Source of the DNA: Syngnathus acus
Taxonomy: Eukaryota > Chordata > Actinopteri > Syngnathiformes > Syngnathidae
Assembly (NCBI RefSeq): GCF_901709675.1
Contig: NC_051089.1
Span: 20,745,508-20,809,507, forward strand
Length of the DNA: 64,000 nucleotides
Direction of reading: 5' to 3'
Part shown: piece after piece, positions 11,269 through 21,497 of the stretch
How the letters are laid out: each line of letters starts with the position of its first letter
Position numbering within the stretch: the first letter of the stretch is position 1
Position numbers and translations under genes: made by a program
The notes under the pieces: generated by a model
Seen by the model: the letters and a program-made list of their open reading frames with translations, nothing else
Databases searched by the model: none
Told to the model about the DNA's origin: nothing

Positions 11269-12077
11269 CATTTAAGTAATGTGCCTTTTTTAAACAAGAT
11301 ACATGGAGTATCAAAAGAACAAACAAACAAAAACATGGTAAGTGGTGAGTACAAACTTTGCATAGTCAGGGAACATTAATAAATTGATGATGTCACAGCC
11401 AAAAGCTCACATAATTCCGTACAAAATGACAAAATTAAAAGAATGATGAATGGATGAGGTGCGACAGTGTATGTGCAAGAATGGAGGAGAATGTTTACAG
11501 GAAGGTCACTTGGAGATAAAACCAGCAGGTGCCAGAGGGAGACAGCCAAGAACCCGGCCAAAGATGATCGTCAAGGCTGAAAGACGGAAAGGAAAACAAC
11601 AGCCCCCACACACATCGAATCGCCCATAATCAGCACCCAACCCCACGGAACCAGCTCTCACCGAACCAGCAGCCACTCCCATGGAATCAAACTCTACTGT
11701 GAACTTGCCCCACCCCAAAGACTCATCACCCATCAAACTCGGCCCACACCGGCATGTGCAACTGAATATAAGCTGACCAAAGAACCTTGAACGTTGCCTT
11801 TTCTGAATGGAGACTTTCTGCTCTTGAGCATGGTCGCGCGAAAGGCCCAGCGCTGTATTGTACTTTCCTGAAAACAGAGCTTTCTTAACAAGAATTGTGA
11901 TTGAGTTCAACCAACCTGTGTAAGTCTAATTTCTGCTTCAGTGTCTTAGCATTTTCCTAAATCTGAAGAAATCAAACGAGCACGCAGTGAGTAAATTGGA
12001 TAACAGGTGATTGGCAATGGCTTTTGCCGTGAGGCGCAGCTAGCGCGCTCCCTAAATTGTGGACACAATCCAACAAA
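11269..12077. other. No gene seen; possible remnant of a retroviral 5' LTR at its right end
   Basis: The last bases before 12078 read ccaaca-aa, compatible with an LTR ending in CA two bases before a primer-binding site. I cannot place an LTR start, and there is no matching copy near the candidate 3' end at 19676. Confidence 0.35.
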
Positions 12078-12095
12078 TGGTGACCCCGACGTGAT
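12078..12095 (+). promoter_or_regulatory. Retroviral-type primer-binding site, tRNA-Trp
   Basis: The 18 bases TGGTGACCCCGACGTGAT equal the tRNA-Trp primer-binding site known from avian leukosis/sarcoma viruses. A chance 18-base match next to an LTR-like CA end is unlikely. About 88 bases downstream is a good splice donor, AAG-GTAAGG with GT at 12184-12185, as in a retroviral leader. Confidence 0.7.
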
Positions 12096-12662
12096 TTCTT
12101 CAGAAGGGAAAGTGCATGCTCCAGGAAGGATTCTTCCTTCTCCGCTCTTGCTCAACAATATTGCAGTCCGATCGGCACAAAAGGTAAGGGGGAACCTTTT
12201 TTTTTTTCAATAAAATCTCCCAGTTCAGCAATATTGTGGAGTGAAAGCAGAGTAAAATTAAACATTAATAATTTTAGCTCTGTGTTCAGGAATGGTGGTT
12301 GTATATACATTTATGATTGTATGGATGATTTCTTTTTGAAAAGAGAAAGGTGGTGAGGACTTTGTCTGATCAGCAAAGGGCGCTCACACTGCTGGAACTT
12401 GTGGGATGCCAGTGACTAGCATATGGACACCAGAGTGGCCTCAATAGTAGACACTTAGGAACTTATACTGTTGCCTAAGGTCGGGGTCGATTGGATCGGC
12501 CAGGCCACCAATACGAGTCAGGGACTCGTGAAAAAAAAAAAGGTGAAGGCATCGCTGATATAGCAGGATGGATGCCTGGCGACCTCAATAGTGCGACCTT
12601 AGAGACTTATATTGTTGTCTAGGGCAAAGGGTAACTGGGTTCACCAGGTCGCTACATAATTG

Positions 12663-13816
12663 TTGAAGTGTGTCTATGTTGATATTGTGTGGAAAGCAGG
12701 CTTGGCTGTCAGATGGGACAGCGACGCAGCTGGAGAAGTGAGTGATTAGTTGTGGTGCTGCTGTTCATTGGGTGGAAGTGATGATTTGTGGTTCATGAAG
12801 AACAATAAGTTGATTTGTATAAAATTGTTGATTTTTTTTTATTTGGCATGTGAGTTGGAGTCAGAAAAATGGCTTAACAAGAATTTTATAAAGAATGTAT
12901 ATACTATAATTAGCATGAAGGTTATATCCCATTGTGTGGTGGGGTTAAACTGTAACCATTTTTGTTTTCAAAAGGGTGCGGCTCTAAAGTTTGGGCCAAA
13001 CGGTCAGGTGGGCACAAATGCATATTTTGGACAGAGGTGGGGGGTCGCATTGTGTGACGTGGTGGTGGCGAGGCTCTCCGCACTTCAACTGCCCCTCCAC
13101 CCACTTGTTATCGGCTGGGAAGATTGTCATGTCTATGTTGTGGGCCCGTGTGTTATCGGTTTGTCTTTGTGTACCAGTTCGTTATAAATGATGGACTTGG
13201 GCTAAAATGGTGCACGAAAACGGTGTGCTAGACAATGGTTTATCAGATTTGCATTGTTAAATGTAAAAATTAGAAATTATAGAATAATCTGAGGGTTGTG
13301 GGCAGAAACTGGTCCAACGAGGAGAGTGCCGAGCCCTAAAAAAAAAAGTGAGAGTCTTTTTATTAAAAGAACACCAAGTAAAGTATGAAGTAGGGGGCAT
13401 TCGTGATTGGGATTAAATTAAGGATAAACTTAGGTCAATGATTAGAAATCAATGGTGCTCTACACAAAAAGGCTAAAAGTTTAATGAGGAAATATTTGGA
13501 GTACTGTGTCGGTCCACATATGTAATGGTCCTAGTTTATCTGGTTCTGATTGTGGGTTGGGTTTATTTTGTTTATTGTTAAGGTTTTCCTTGTGTTCTGG
13601 GGTTAGGGTTCAGGTGTTCCTTGTTATTCTCTTATCCCCTGCATTGTAAATGTCTTCTTTATGCAGATAGGTTAACAGGCTAGGAATTTAGTGAGGAGAT
13701 AATTGATCAATTGATGGGGGTTAATAATTGTCCAAATTCTAGTCACATATTTTGAGGGACCACAGCAACAACATTATATTTAATTTGCAGGTCATTATTT
13801 AGTATGTGATGACAGT
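12663..13816. other. No gene seen between retroviral-like leader and hAT element
   Basis: An ATGGGACAG start at 12714 reads MGQRR and stops after ten codons. The remaining sequence shows no recognisable domain on either strand. Confidence 0.45.
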
Positions 13817-13824
13817 GTCTAGAT

Positions 13825-14731
13825 CAGTGGTCCCCAACCACCGGGCCGCGGACCGGTACCGGTCCGTGGGTCACTTGGTACCGGGCCGCGGAGCCGCACA
13901 GGAAAAAAAAAAAAAAAATCTTTTTTTTTTTTTTCCATTGACGATCAATTCATTCAGATTAAGACGCTCGTCCCGGTCACGTGACATGTTTCCCCAGTCG
14001 AGCCCGCAAAGCTAGCAAAAATGAGTAAGAATTTATTTCGAAAAATATAAAAAATTTGGCGAATCTCTCCCAATTACATCTGTCAGTGCGTCTGAAAAAT
14101 AAGGACTCTTGACACAGGGCGCTCGTCTCGGTCACGTGACATGTCACCACAGTCAAGCCCGCGAGGCAAGCAAAAATGAGCAAGAAACAGAGAAGTTTGG
14201 AAAGCTTCTTCGGAAAGGGAAAAACGTCCAATGAGGACACTGAAGAAGAAGAGGCTACGACTTCTAAGAAAAGGAAAGCTGCATTTAAAAGAACATTTCT
14301 GGAGTCCTACTTAAAATATGGATTTATCGCCACAGGTGACTCTGACGCGCCAAGTTCACTCCGCATATGTGGCGAAAGGCTAGCTAACGAGGCAATGAAG
14401 CCTTCAAACCTGCTTCGGCACATGGAGACCAAGCATCCTGCATTTAAAGACAAACCGTAACCACTTCGGGTGTCATTGTCTCCGATTACGCCTAGATGGG
14501 AACGGCTCATTTCTGAGAAAAGAGCTCGGTGCTCCCACGAATTCAACGTTTTATTTTTATGTGGTTTATATTTGTTTTTATGCCAGTCGTATCATTTTAT
14601 TTCATCCTATTTATATATATAAATATTTAAATAATAAATATATAAATATATTTATTTATATAAAGGCCGGTCCGCGAAAATATTTCTGACACGTAACCGG
14701 TCCGTGGTGCAAAAAAGGTTGGGGACCACTG
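13825..14731 (+). mobile_element. hAT (Charlie-like) element, internally deleted, with transposase stub
   Basis: The ends are CAGTGGTCCCCAACC and its exact reverse complement GGTTGGGGACCACTG, with further inverted similarity around 'ggaccggt'. The flanks carry a perfect 8-bp target duplication GTCTAGAT (13817-13824 and 14732-14739). The element is 907 bp and keeps only the first part of a transposase gene (14176-14460). The rest of the interior is AT-rich, so the copy cannot move itself. Confidence 0.93.
14176..14460 (+). pseudogene. hAT transposase N-terminal stub with BED zinc finger
   Basis: The 94-codon frame starts MSKKQRSLESFFGKG and contains FLESYLKYGFIATGDSDAPS and CGERLANEAMKPSNLLRHME, the signature of the BED-finger start of Charlie/SCAND3/ZBED-type hAT transposases. 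The BED finger normally begins C-x2-C; here only the second cysteine (RI-C-GERL) remains, while both histidines (LLRHMETKH) are present, so zinc binding is probably lost. The frame stops at KDKP, far before the catalytic RNase H-like domain. The stop and the deletion make it non-functional as a transposase. Confidence 0.78.
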
Positions 14732-14986
14732 GTCTAGATAAGTAGACTGTTCTATCAAAAAATGTGAGAGTGAAGGAGGAGGTTTGATTTGTAATCTGGC
14801 ATTTGGGTGCCACTTTGAAGAGTCTGTGCAGGAGCATAGATTGTTTTTGTTTGTTTTTAAAGATATATTTAACAGTTTATCTCGGTGCAGTACGGATATA
14901 GCAATTTTGAAAGACTTAAAATTAAAAGCAAAATTACATTTTAATTCTGACATATGCCAGCTAACATGAGGATTGAAAATAAATAC

Positions 14987-17238
14987 ATACACCCCTGAGA
15001 TCAAAGACCTGCTCAGGGACAAAAGGAGGGTCTTTAAATCGGGAGACAGGGACCTGCTGAAAACGGTGCAGAGGGACTTGAGGAAGAAGATCAGGGAGGG
15101 GAAGAGCAACTACAGGAGGAGGATGGAAGACCAACTGCAGCGGGACGACGTCAGCGGGGTCTGGAGGAGCCTGAACACCATCTCAGGACGTAGCAACTCC
15201 AGACCTGCGCTGGACAGGGATCAGGAGTGGGTGAATGACCTGAACCGGTTCTTCAACCGGTTTGAACAAACATCCACTCCTCCCCCCACCCACCCAGCCC
15301 TGCTGCAACTTCCCCCGACTGGAGCCTCTTCTGCTCCGAGGACTCTCACCTCAACCCCGCCCCCTGCCACACCCCCTCCAAGACCCCCCAGCCCATTCTC
15401 AACTCCACCGAACCCACCAACCATCCCCCCTGCAACCCACCCCACCCCACCCACCACCCCCCCACCCAGCATGGTGCTCTCCACAGCCCAGGTGGAGAGA
15501 GGACTGGCCAGGCTCAAGGTGAAGAAGGCGACGGGTCCAGATGGCATCACCTCCAGGCTGCTCAGATCCTGCTCCGGGCAACTGTGCGGGATCGTGGAGC
15601 ACATATTCAACATGAGCCTGAGGCTGCACAGGGTACCACAGCTGTGGAAGACGTCCTGCGTGGTACCAGTGCCCAAGTCATCTCGCCCCAGTGACTTCAA
15701 CCACTACCGGCCGGTGGCCCTGACATCCCACCTGGCGAAGACCCTGGAGAGGCTGGTCCTCCACCACCTGCGCCCCCTGGTGAGCTCCTCCGCCGACCCC
15801 CTGCAGTTCGCCTACCGGCCGAGCATCGGGGTTGAGGACGCCGTCATCTTCCTCATGCAGAGGTCCCTGGCTCACCTGGAGCGGGCTGGAAGCACTGTGA
15901 GGATCATGTTTTATGATTTCTCCAGTGCCTTCAACACCATCCAGCCAGAACTGCTGGGGAATAAACTGCACCATGCTGGAGCCTGCCAGCAGCTGACATC
16001 ATGGGTCCTGGACTTCCTCACAAACAGACCGCAGTTTGTGAGGACAGGAGGCCGTGTGTCTGACACGGTGGTCTGCAGCACAGGAGCTCCACAGGGGACC
16101 GTCCTGGCCCCCCTCCTCTTCACCATCTACACAGCTGACTTCACCCACCACACATCAACCTGCCACCTCCAGAAGTTCTCAGACGACTCCGCCATCGTCG
16201 GTCTCATTAACAACGGAGACGAGACGGAGTACCGAGAACTGAATCACAGATTCGTGGACTGGTGCCGGCGGAACCGCCTCCAGATTAACTCTGGGAAAAC
16301 AAAGGAGCTGGTGGTGGACTTCCGCCGGCGCAAAGTCTCCCCCTCGCCGGTGAACATCCAGGGAACGGACATAGAGATTGTGGACTCTTACAAGTTCCTG
16401 GGTGTTCACCTGAACAATAAACTGGACTGGACTGTTAACACTCAGGCCCTATACAAGAAGGGCCAAAGCAGACACCACCTGCTGCGCAGACTGAGGTCCT
16501 TCGGAGTGAGGGACGGCCTCCTGAGGACCTTCTATGACTCTGTGGTGGAGTCCGCCATTTTTTATGGGGTGGTCTGCTGGAGCAGCGGCATCACTGCAGC
16601 GGAGAGGAAGAGGCTGGACAAGGTGGTGAAGAAAGCCGGCGCTGTCCTGGGCTGCAGTCTGGACCGGGTGGAGGTGGTGGGGGAGAGGAGGATGGTGGCT
16701 AAGCTGTCCTCCATCATGGACAATGTCTTCCACCCCCTTCATGAGACTGTCAGAGCCCTGGAGAGCTCCATCAGTGACCGGCTTCGTCACCCACGATGCA
16801 CCACCGAGAGGCATCGCAGGTCCTTCCTCCCTGCTGCCATCAGACTGTACAACCAGGCCGATCACCGTAGCTAACGGACAAAATAACATGCAATAACGTG
16901 CAATAACCATATGTGCAATCACTATGTGCAATATCTGTCTACCTCACACTCTTTTACCTGCTTTCTTTGCACTGTTTTTTATTTTATTTTATTTTTTTCT
17001 TCACTTGCACTATTTTTTTTATCTAATATTTTTTTTATCTCCACTGCATATTGTGTATTGTGTATTTTGTATACACTGTCCATATTTTTTAATTATATAT
17101 ACCTTCTACTTCTTTAAAATCTTTTACCCCCTTCCCCGCATGCGTGTGTGTGTGTATATGTTAAGTGTACTGCTGCTAACATAGGAGTTTCCCCATTGAG
17201 GGAATAATAAAGGATTATCTTATCTTATCTTATCTTAT
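14987..17238 (+). mobile_element. 5'-truncated L2/CR1-group LINE with target duplication
   Basis: The insertion is bounded by a 10-bp direct repeat AAATAAATAC at 14977-14986 and 17239-17248. It starts in the middle of the coding region (the endonuclease is missing), runs through the reverse transcriptase to a stop at 16872-16874, and ends after 'gagggaataataaagg' in a (TTATC)n tail, the short-repeat 3' end typical of this group. The long open frame and clean duplication point to a fairly recent insertion. Confidence 0.88.
14988..16874 (+). pseudogene. LINE reverse transcriptase, N-terminally truncated
   Basis: About 628 uninterrupted codons begin at TPEIKDLLRDKRR; an upstream methionine at 14973 belongs to flanking DNA. 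The order is a basic linker (to about residue 85), a proline-rich spacer (about 95-165), then the reverse transcriptase. Visible RT motifs are GPDGITSRLL, FNHYRPVALTS, MFYDFSSAFNTI with the first catalytic aspartate, GAPQGTVLAPLLF and the catalytic box FSDDSAIVG, where S replaces the usual A. The C-terminal part holds SYKFLGVHLNNKLDW and a thumb-like region ending FLPAAIRLYN. The apurinic endonuclease that should precede it is absent because of 5' truncation, so it cannot support retrotransposition. A real host gene is excluded by the element boundaries. Confidence 0.88.
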
Positions 17239-17248
17239 AAATAAATAC

Positions 17249-19660
17249 TGGCTGAAATGTGGCATGTGTTGTAAATTGGGCAAGGAGACATTCGCTTTCA
17301 AGCGCTATCATTTAGCGCTGCTGACAACTAACTTATGAGATGGTAAATCAAGGAGGAGTGTCATATTTGGAACACAGGCGCTGTATGACCTATAGATTGA
17401 ACAATAACATTTACCGCATATACAACCATGTTGGTAGAATGTTAAATTACATTACAGTTTATTACAAAGGATTTCGGAACTTTATTTGATGATAAACACT
17501 GGAACGAGGATTTTAGCCGTGTTAATGGGTAAGGTGGATGGATTACTCAGAAGGAAAAAAAAAAGGAAACTAGAAGAAATTAGAAGGGAAAAATGAAATT
17601 TTGCAAAAATTTACCGCAATGTTAAAAGTGAAAATGTGAAATTTTAATCTAGGAAGTGAAAGAAGGTGAATTGGAGGAATTATGTGGAAGAAAATGAGAA
17701 ATATTGAATGTGCCATGAAGAATGAATGGTGAAATATTGGCTTAAAATGTGTAAATTTCTCGAAAACCGTAAATATTTAGAATGTTTGGCATGAATATTT
17801 GGAATGTGTTAAAAGTGGAATGAAGTGAATCAGATGAATTCGTAGAAGTAGTTAAGCTAAAAAAAATAAATGAATAAATAAATAAAAAAGAGGAAGAAGA
17901 ATGCAGAAGAAGTTGAATAATAATAAAGTCAAGGCAAGTCAAGTTTATTTATATAGCCCACAAGCAAGTCTCAAAGGGCTTCAAATGTACAAAAATTGAC
18001 AATTTAAAGTGCAGGGATAACATGTGTGAGGGCCTCAATGATGATCACGACAGCAAAAATATTTCTTATTGGTTTTTTATAGGTACAAAGGGGGAACGTG
18101 GAAGAAGGTTTTCAAAATTTGTGATATAGCGTGACTCCATTATCAAGAGTAAGCTTTTTTTTTTTATTCTAAGAATTGGCATCAACAAAAATGAGAACGA
18201 TAATCTTCAAGGTGATAGTGTAAGTGGCAGGAGGAAGCTGTGTATATTGTTTGTAAAACATTATATTTAGTATCATTATTTTTTAGAAGGGTCAGTAATG
18301 CTTGTGAGGAGATGAATGAAGGAACAAGGTAACAGTAAAAGGGAGTGCTCTATAAATTTTTGGTTCTTTGCCAGAGGTAGTTATTTGGAGGGATGAATTT
18401 AAACTGAAAGCAAAATGGAAATGTTCTAGTGGAAGAAATATGGGAAGGTGGAAATATTGAAGTTACAGCTCAATACAAAGTGTCAAATAGTCTGTGAGAT
18501 GTGAGCAAACTAAATGGGGAGTTAAACCATGTTCCAGCATTATGCATATTGGCAAGCGATAAGAGGACAGGAGACCAGACAATTAGATATTAATTTTGGA
18601 TTTAACATAAAAAGGGAAATTTTAATTGAGGAGAAAATTTTGCGTAGGAAGGGTTCCTTTTACAATTTAATATTGTATGTTTTTTTGTGTGTGTTGTGGG
18701 ATGACAGTTTGTCTGTAATGGTGTATGAATGTCAAGTTTGTGCTTGTGGTGTGGTGTTTGTGTATTGTGAATGGTTAAAGTGATTCAAAGTTGGAGTGAT
18801 GTGATCACAGCAGAGGATAACATTCCTCTCACCTGAAAAATATAAAGATACTACAGATTTGAAAAAGCAAGATTGATCAGGGCTAATTTTGGACTAAATA
18901 TGGGTTTAGGATGACTCTTAGGCACCATTGACAACAAAAGACTTCAATGGAGAAGGCCCATTTCAAGATTATGACCAGACGTGACTATACCAGCATTGAC
19001 AATCAAGACTCTGAGCCAAGACAGTGTATGACAACAACTCTGGACTTACCTGACAGTGTGACGAAATGTATGTGACGGAATTTGTGATGACTTGCTTTGT
19101 TTTGATGTTTTACCTAATTGTATTGCAGCCTCTAACAGCAACCCAGGGAGCAGATTGTGCTTTATTTGTTAAACTCGTGTTTACTTTGCAGGTTGTCAAC
19201 TGCAGTCTTGGAGAATTTTGTGTCATGTCTGTGAACATGCATTAACAACTAACCCCTTACTTTTCATAATGAGTTTGTAAATGTGATCGTTTTCAGGACA
19301 GGCTCGGCAGGCTCCAGTTTTCAATTTCATACGTTTAACATGCGCCCGTGTGTGGATTATTTTTTGTTTATCATTATGAATTTTATTTTTTGGTATTATG
19401 GATGTTTATTGTGCGGAGAGCTGCATGCACAGCTACAGGAGGGTGATGGCTTTTGTTGATACAGCCATGTGAGATGCTGCCAGTCGAGTTTCAGTGACTG
19501 AGAATTGGTGATTCTAGGCCAGGATGGCATCTGGAGGTACCCCGAAGTCCAGCCGGCGATGGGTATGTTACCATGGACATTGTTATTTTTACTTTTTAAC
19601 CATTGTGACACTTTTTTTAGAATGTGTCAAAAGGGGGAGGGGGAAAAAAACAAAAAACAA
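17249..19660. other. No gene seen: AT-rich sequence, possibly part of the eroded provirus
   Basis: Bases 17927-18000 contain 'caagtcaagtttatttatat', a word of a common fish repeat. The rest has no domain-bearing frame. Purine-rich runs at 19630-19674 lead into the polypurine tract. Confidence 0.5.
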
Positions 19661-19675
19661 AACAAAGGGGGGAAT
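19661..19675 (+). promoter_or_regulatory. Polypurine tract-like run before TGTGAG
   Basis: AACAAAGGGGGGAA followed by TTGTGAG has the form of a retroviral polypurine tract abutting a 3' LTR. No full LTR can be delimited beyond it; a hAT element sits 57 bases downstream. Confidence 0.45.
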
Positions 19676-19732
19676 TGTGAGATTTTAAGTGTTTTCAGAA
19701 TTGATGGTTTTTAAGTCTTCAACATGCTAGAC

Positions 19733-20045
19733 CAGGGGTCACCAACCTTTTTGAAGTTGGGAGCTACTTCAAGGGCACCGAATAAAGCAAAGGGCGACCA
19801 CTTTGATAATACACTTCTGAAATAACAAAGTTACACAGTGTACCTTTAATTTTATATTTTTATTAATGATATTCTATGTGAAGACACTGAACATTAATGT
19901 TAGCCTGGCATTGCATGCTCTTCACCAGTGTACTGTAAACTATTTTTAGAACTGGCCTATGGCCGACTGATGTGGTCGCTGCGGGCGACTGATGTGGTCG
20001 CCGCGGGCGACCTGGTGCCCGCGGGCACCGGGTTGGTGACCCCTG
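19733..20045. mobile_element. hAT-type MITE, 313 bp
   Basis: The ends are CAGGGGTCACCAACC and its exact reverse complement, flanked by a perfect 8-bp duplication TGCTAGAC (19725-19732 and 20046-20053). Near the right end a short tandem repeat of 'gcgactgatgtggtcgc' occurs twice. It encodes nothing. Confidence 0.94.
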
Positions 20046-20053
20046 TGCTAGAC

Positions 20054-20534
20054 GGAGGAGAAGAAGCAGCTCGGCAGAAATGAAGTGAATGGGAGACAAC
20101 ATCGTGGAGAGTTTTAAAATAGCTTATAATAAATTGTAGACCTTTACAAGATCGGGTCAAATAGGTGGGAGAGTATTAAATGTAAAAAATTGGAACAATA
20201 ACATACAGACTCCAAACGAATTGAGAACAGGTGACTAACTTATGAACGTTAAAGTTTGAATAACACATTATTCACGTGATTCATTTGCAGGATAAACAAG
20301 GGAAGGGATTGATAAATTGAACAAATTTAAGATGACTGCAGGAATATTATGTCGAAAACAAATAGATTCAACAAATGTTTCTTTCCCTAAAAAATGGTGG
20401 CGTTTGGGTTTGAAGTACATAGTCGCTTCAAAGGAGGAAAAGCATGATTTAAGATACGTGATTGATCAATGATTAAATGTTAGTAAAACAACAGATTGAA
20501 TAAATTACGATGACTATGCTTTGAGAAGGCTATC
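20054..20534. other. No gene seen
   Basis: AT-rich sequence between two hAT MITEs without recognisable content. Confidence 0.5.
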
Positions 20535-20542
20535 CCTTATAC

Positions 20543-20870
20543 CAGGGGTGTCAAACTCATTTTTTCACGGGCCGCAGTGTAGTCATAGCTTCTTTCGGAG
20601 GGCCGTTATGACTGTCACCCCAAATAAATGTACGAGCACCTCATATTATATACAGTAAAAGCTACAAAACAAACTGACAAGTAACTCGTTTTCAAATCAG
20701 ACGAGTAAAAAACTGGCCAAATATTTAAAAATAAAATATTATTAAAAGTGAAGACAATTTTCAATTCGAGTAATGACACATGAATATGAAGCACAATTTG
20801 TCTTCGCGGGCCACATAAAATGATGTGGCGGGCTGCATCTGGCCCCCGGGCCTTGAGTTTGACACCTGTG
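20543..20870 (+). mobile_element. hAT-type MITE, 328 bp
   Basis: The ends are CAGGGGTGTCAAACTCA and, reversed, CACAGGTGTCAAACTCA, flanked by a perfect 8-bp duplication CCTTATAC (20535-20542 and 20871-20878). The interior next to the right end ('gcatctggcccccgggcc') matches the element at 8794-9146. Non-coding. Confidence 0.94.
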
Positions 20871-20989
20871 CCTTATACAAAGGTAAAGTAGGATTAGAAT
20901 TTGATAAAACTGATATGGACATCCACATATTCCATGAGAGTTTAAACTGCTTGCAATACTATTACAAATTAGTTAACACTTGTGAGTGA

Positions 20990-21125
20990 GTGAGATTGAT
21001 TGGTTGATTGATTGATTGATTGATCGATTCATTCATTCATTCATTCATTGAGTGACTGACTGAATGATTGAGTGACCGAGTGACAGAATGACCGAGACCA
21101 AATGACTGAGTGACCGAATGGGCGA
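20990..21125. repeat. Mixed tetranucleotide tract (TGAT, ATTC, GAGTGACTGA)
   Basis: A run of 'tgattgattgattgat' passes into 'attcattcattcattc' and then an irregular 'gagtgaccgaatga' tract that ends shortly before the chromovirus insertion. Confidence 0.85.
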
Positions 21126-21167
21126 TCGTTCGATGTCTGTCTGTCTATATGTACATATATATGTATG

Positions 21168-21478
21168 TGTCACGTGCTGGCGCCACCTGTGACAGGACCA
21201 CGCCCCCCCTGTCAGTGGAATCGCCGCCACCTGCCACGGGCTCATGGACAGCGCTATACCAGCGCCACCAGCGCAGACCCGAGTGTCAGTCTGTCCCGTG
21301 ATGCTGCTTCGCTCATCTGTCCCTGAGAAACTGACTCACTTGGCAATTCGGAGATCCCGCAGAATTGCTTGTTCCCCCCAGCCAGATCGCCGCTCCAGCG
21401 CCAGCTGTTCCCATCTTACCCCCCCTACAATAAAGTCTCTGTCGCTACGCACTTGGCTGTACTGTCCGATCCCTTACA
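21168..21478 (+). repeat. Chromovirus 5' LTR
   Basis: 311 bp. It contains a TATA-like CTATACC at 21253-21259, the candidate transcript start/self-primer GTCAGTCTGTCC at 21285-21296, and AATAAA at 21429-21434. It is longer than the 3' LTR because that copy lost 9 bases near 'cccatcttac' and one C. Confidence 0.95.
21254..21296 (+). promoter_or_regulatory. LTR core promoter and self-primer site
   Basis: TATACC begins at 21255 and GTCAGTCTGTCC at 21285, a spacing of 30 bases, which is the usual TATA-to-start distance. The 3' LTR has the better box TATAT at 25969 and the same 30-base spacing to 25999. The 12 bases at the start are the exact complement of the bases after the LTR (21479-21490). 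Confidence 0.75.
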
Positions 21479-21490
21479 GGACAGACTGAC
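21479..21490 (+). promoter_or_regulatory. Primer-binding site complementary to the element's own transcript
   Basis: GGACAGACTGAC directly follows the LTR and does not fit a tRNA 3' end (no TGG at the start). It is the exact reverse complement of 21285-21296. Tf1/Sushi-family elements are known to prime reverse transcription with the folded 5' end of their own RNA, and this pairing fits that mode. Confidence 0.82.
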
Positions 21491-21497
21491 CAACGCT

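Larger units (their letters stand above)
12078..19675 (+). mobile_element. Candidate eroded endogenous retrovirus interior (host of later insertions)
   Basis: The span runs from the tRNA-Trp primer-binding site to a polypurine tract (19661-19674, AACAAAGGGGGGAA) followed by TGTGAG, an LTR-like start. Two later insertions lie inside it, a hAT element (13825-14731) and a LINE (14987-17238). At 12420-12660 two imperfect copies of a ~180-bp segment occur ('cctcaatagt...cttatattgttg...'). No gag, pol or env frame can be recognised, and the two LTRs cannot be aligned to each other, so the link between the two ends is inferred. I would expect at most an old, deleted copy. Confidence 0.33.

Noticed and set aside
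11051-11379. Repetitive open frames on both strands through the minisatellite
   Set aside because: They arise because the 54-bp period is a multiple of three; no start context or domain.
12714-12746. ATGGGACAG as a retroviral gag start
   Set aside because: The frame stops after ten codons and nothing gag-like follows in any frame.
15221-16931. Long minus-strand frames opposite the LINE reverse transcriptase
   Set aside because: Antisense shadows of a GC-rich coding frame with recognisable RT motifs.
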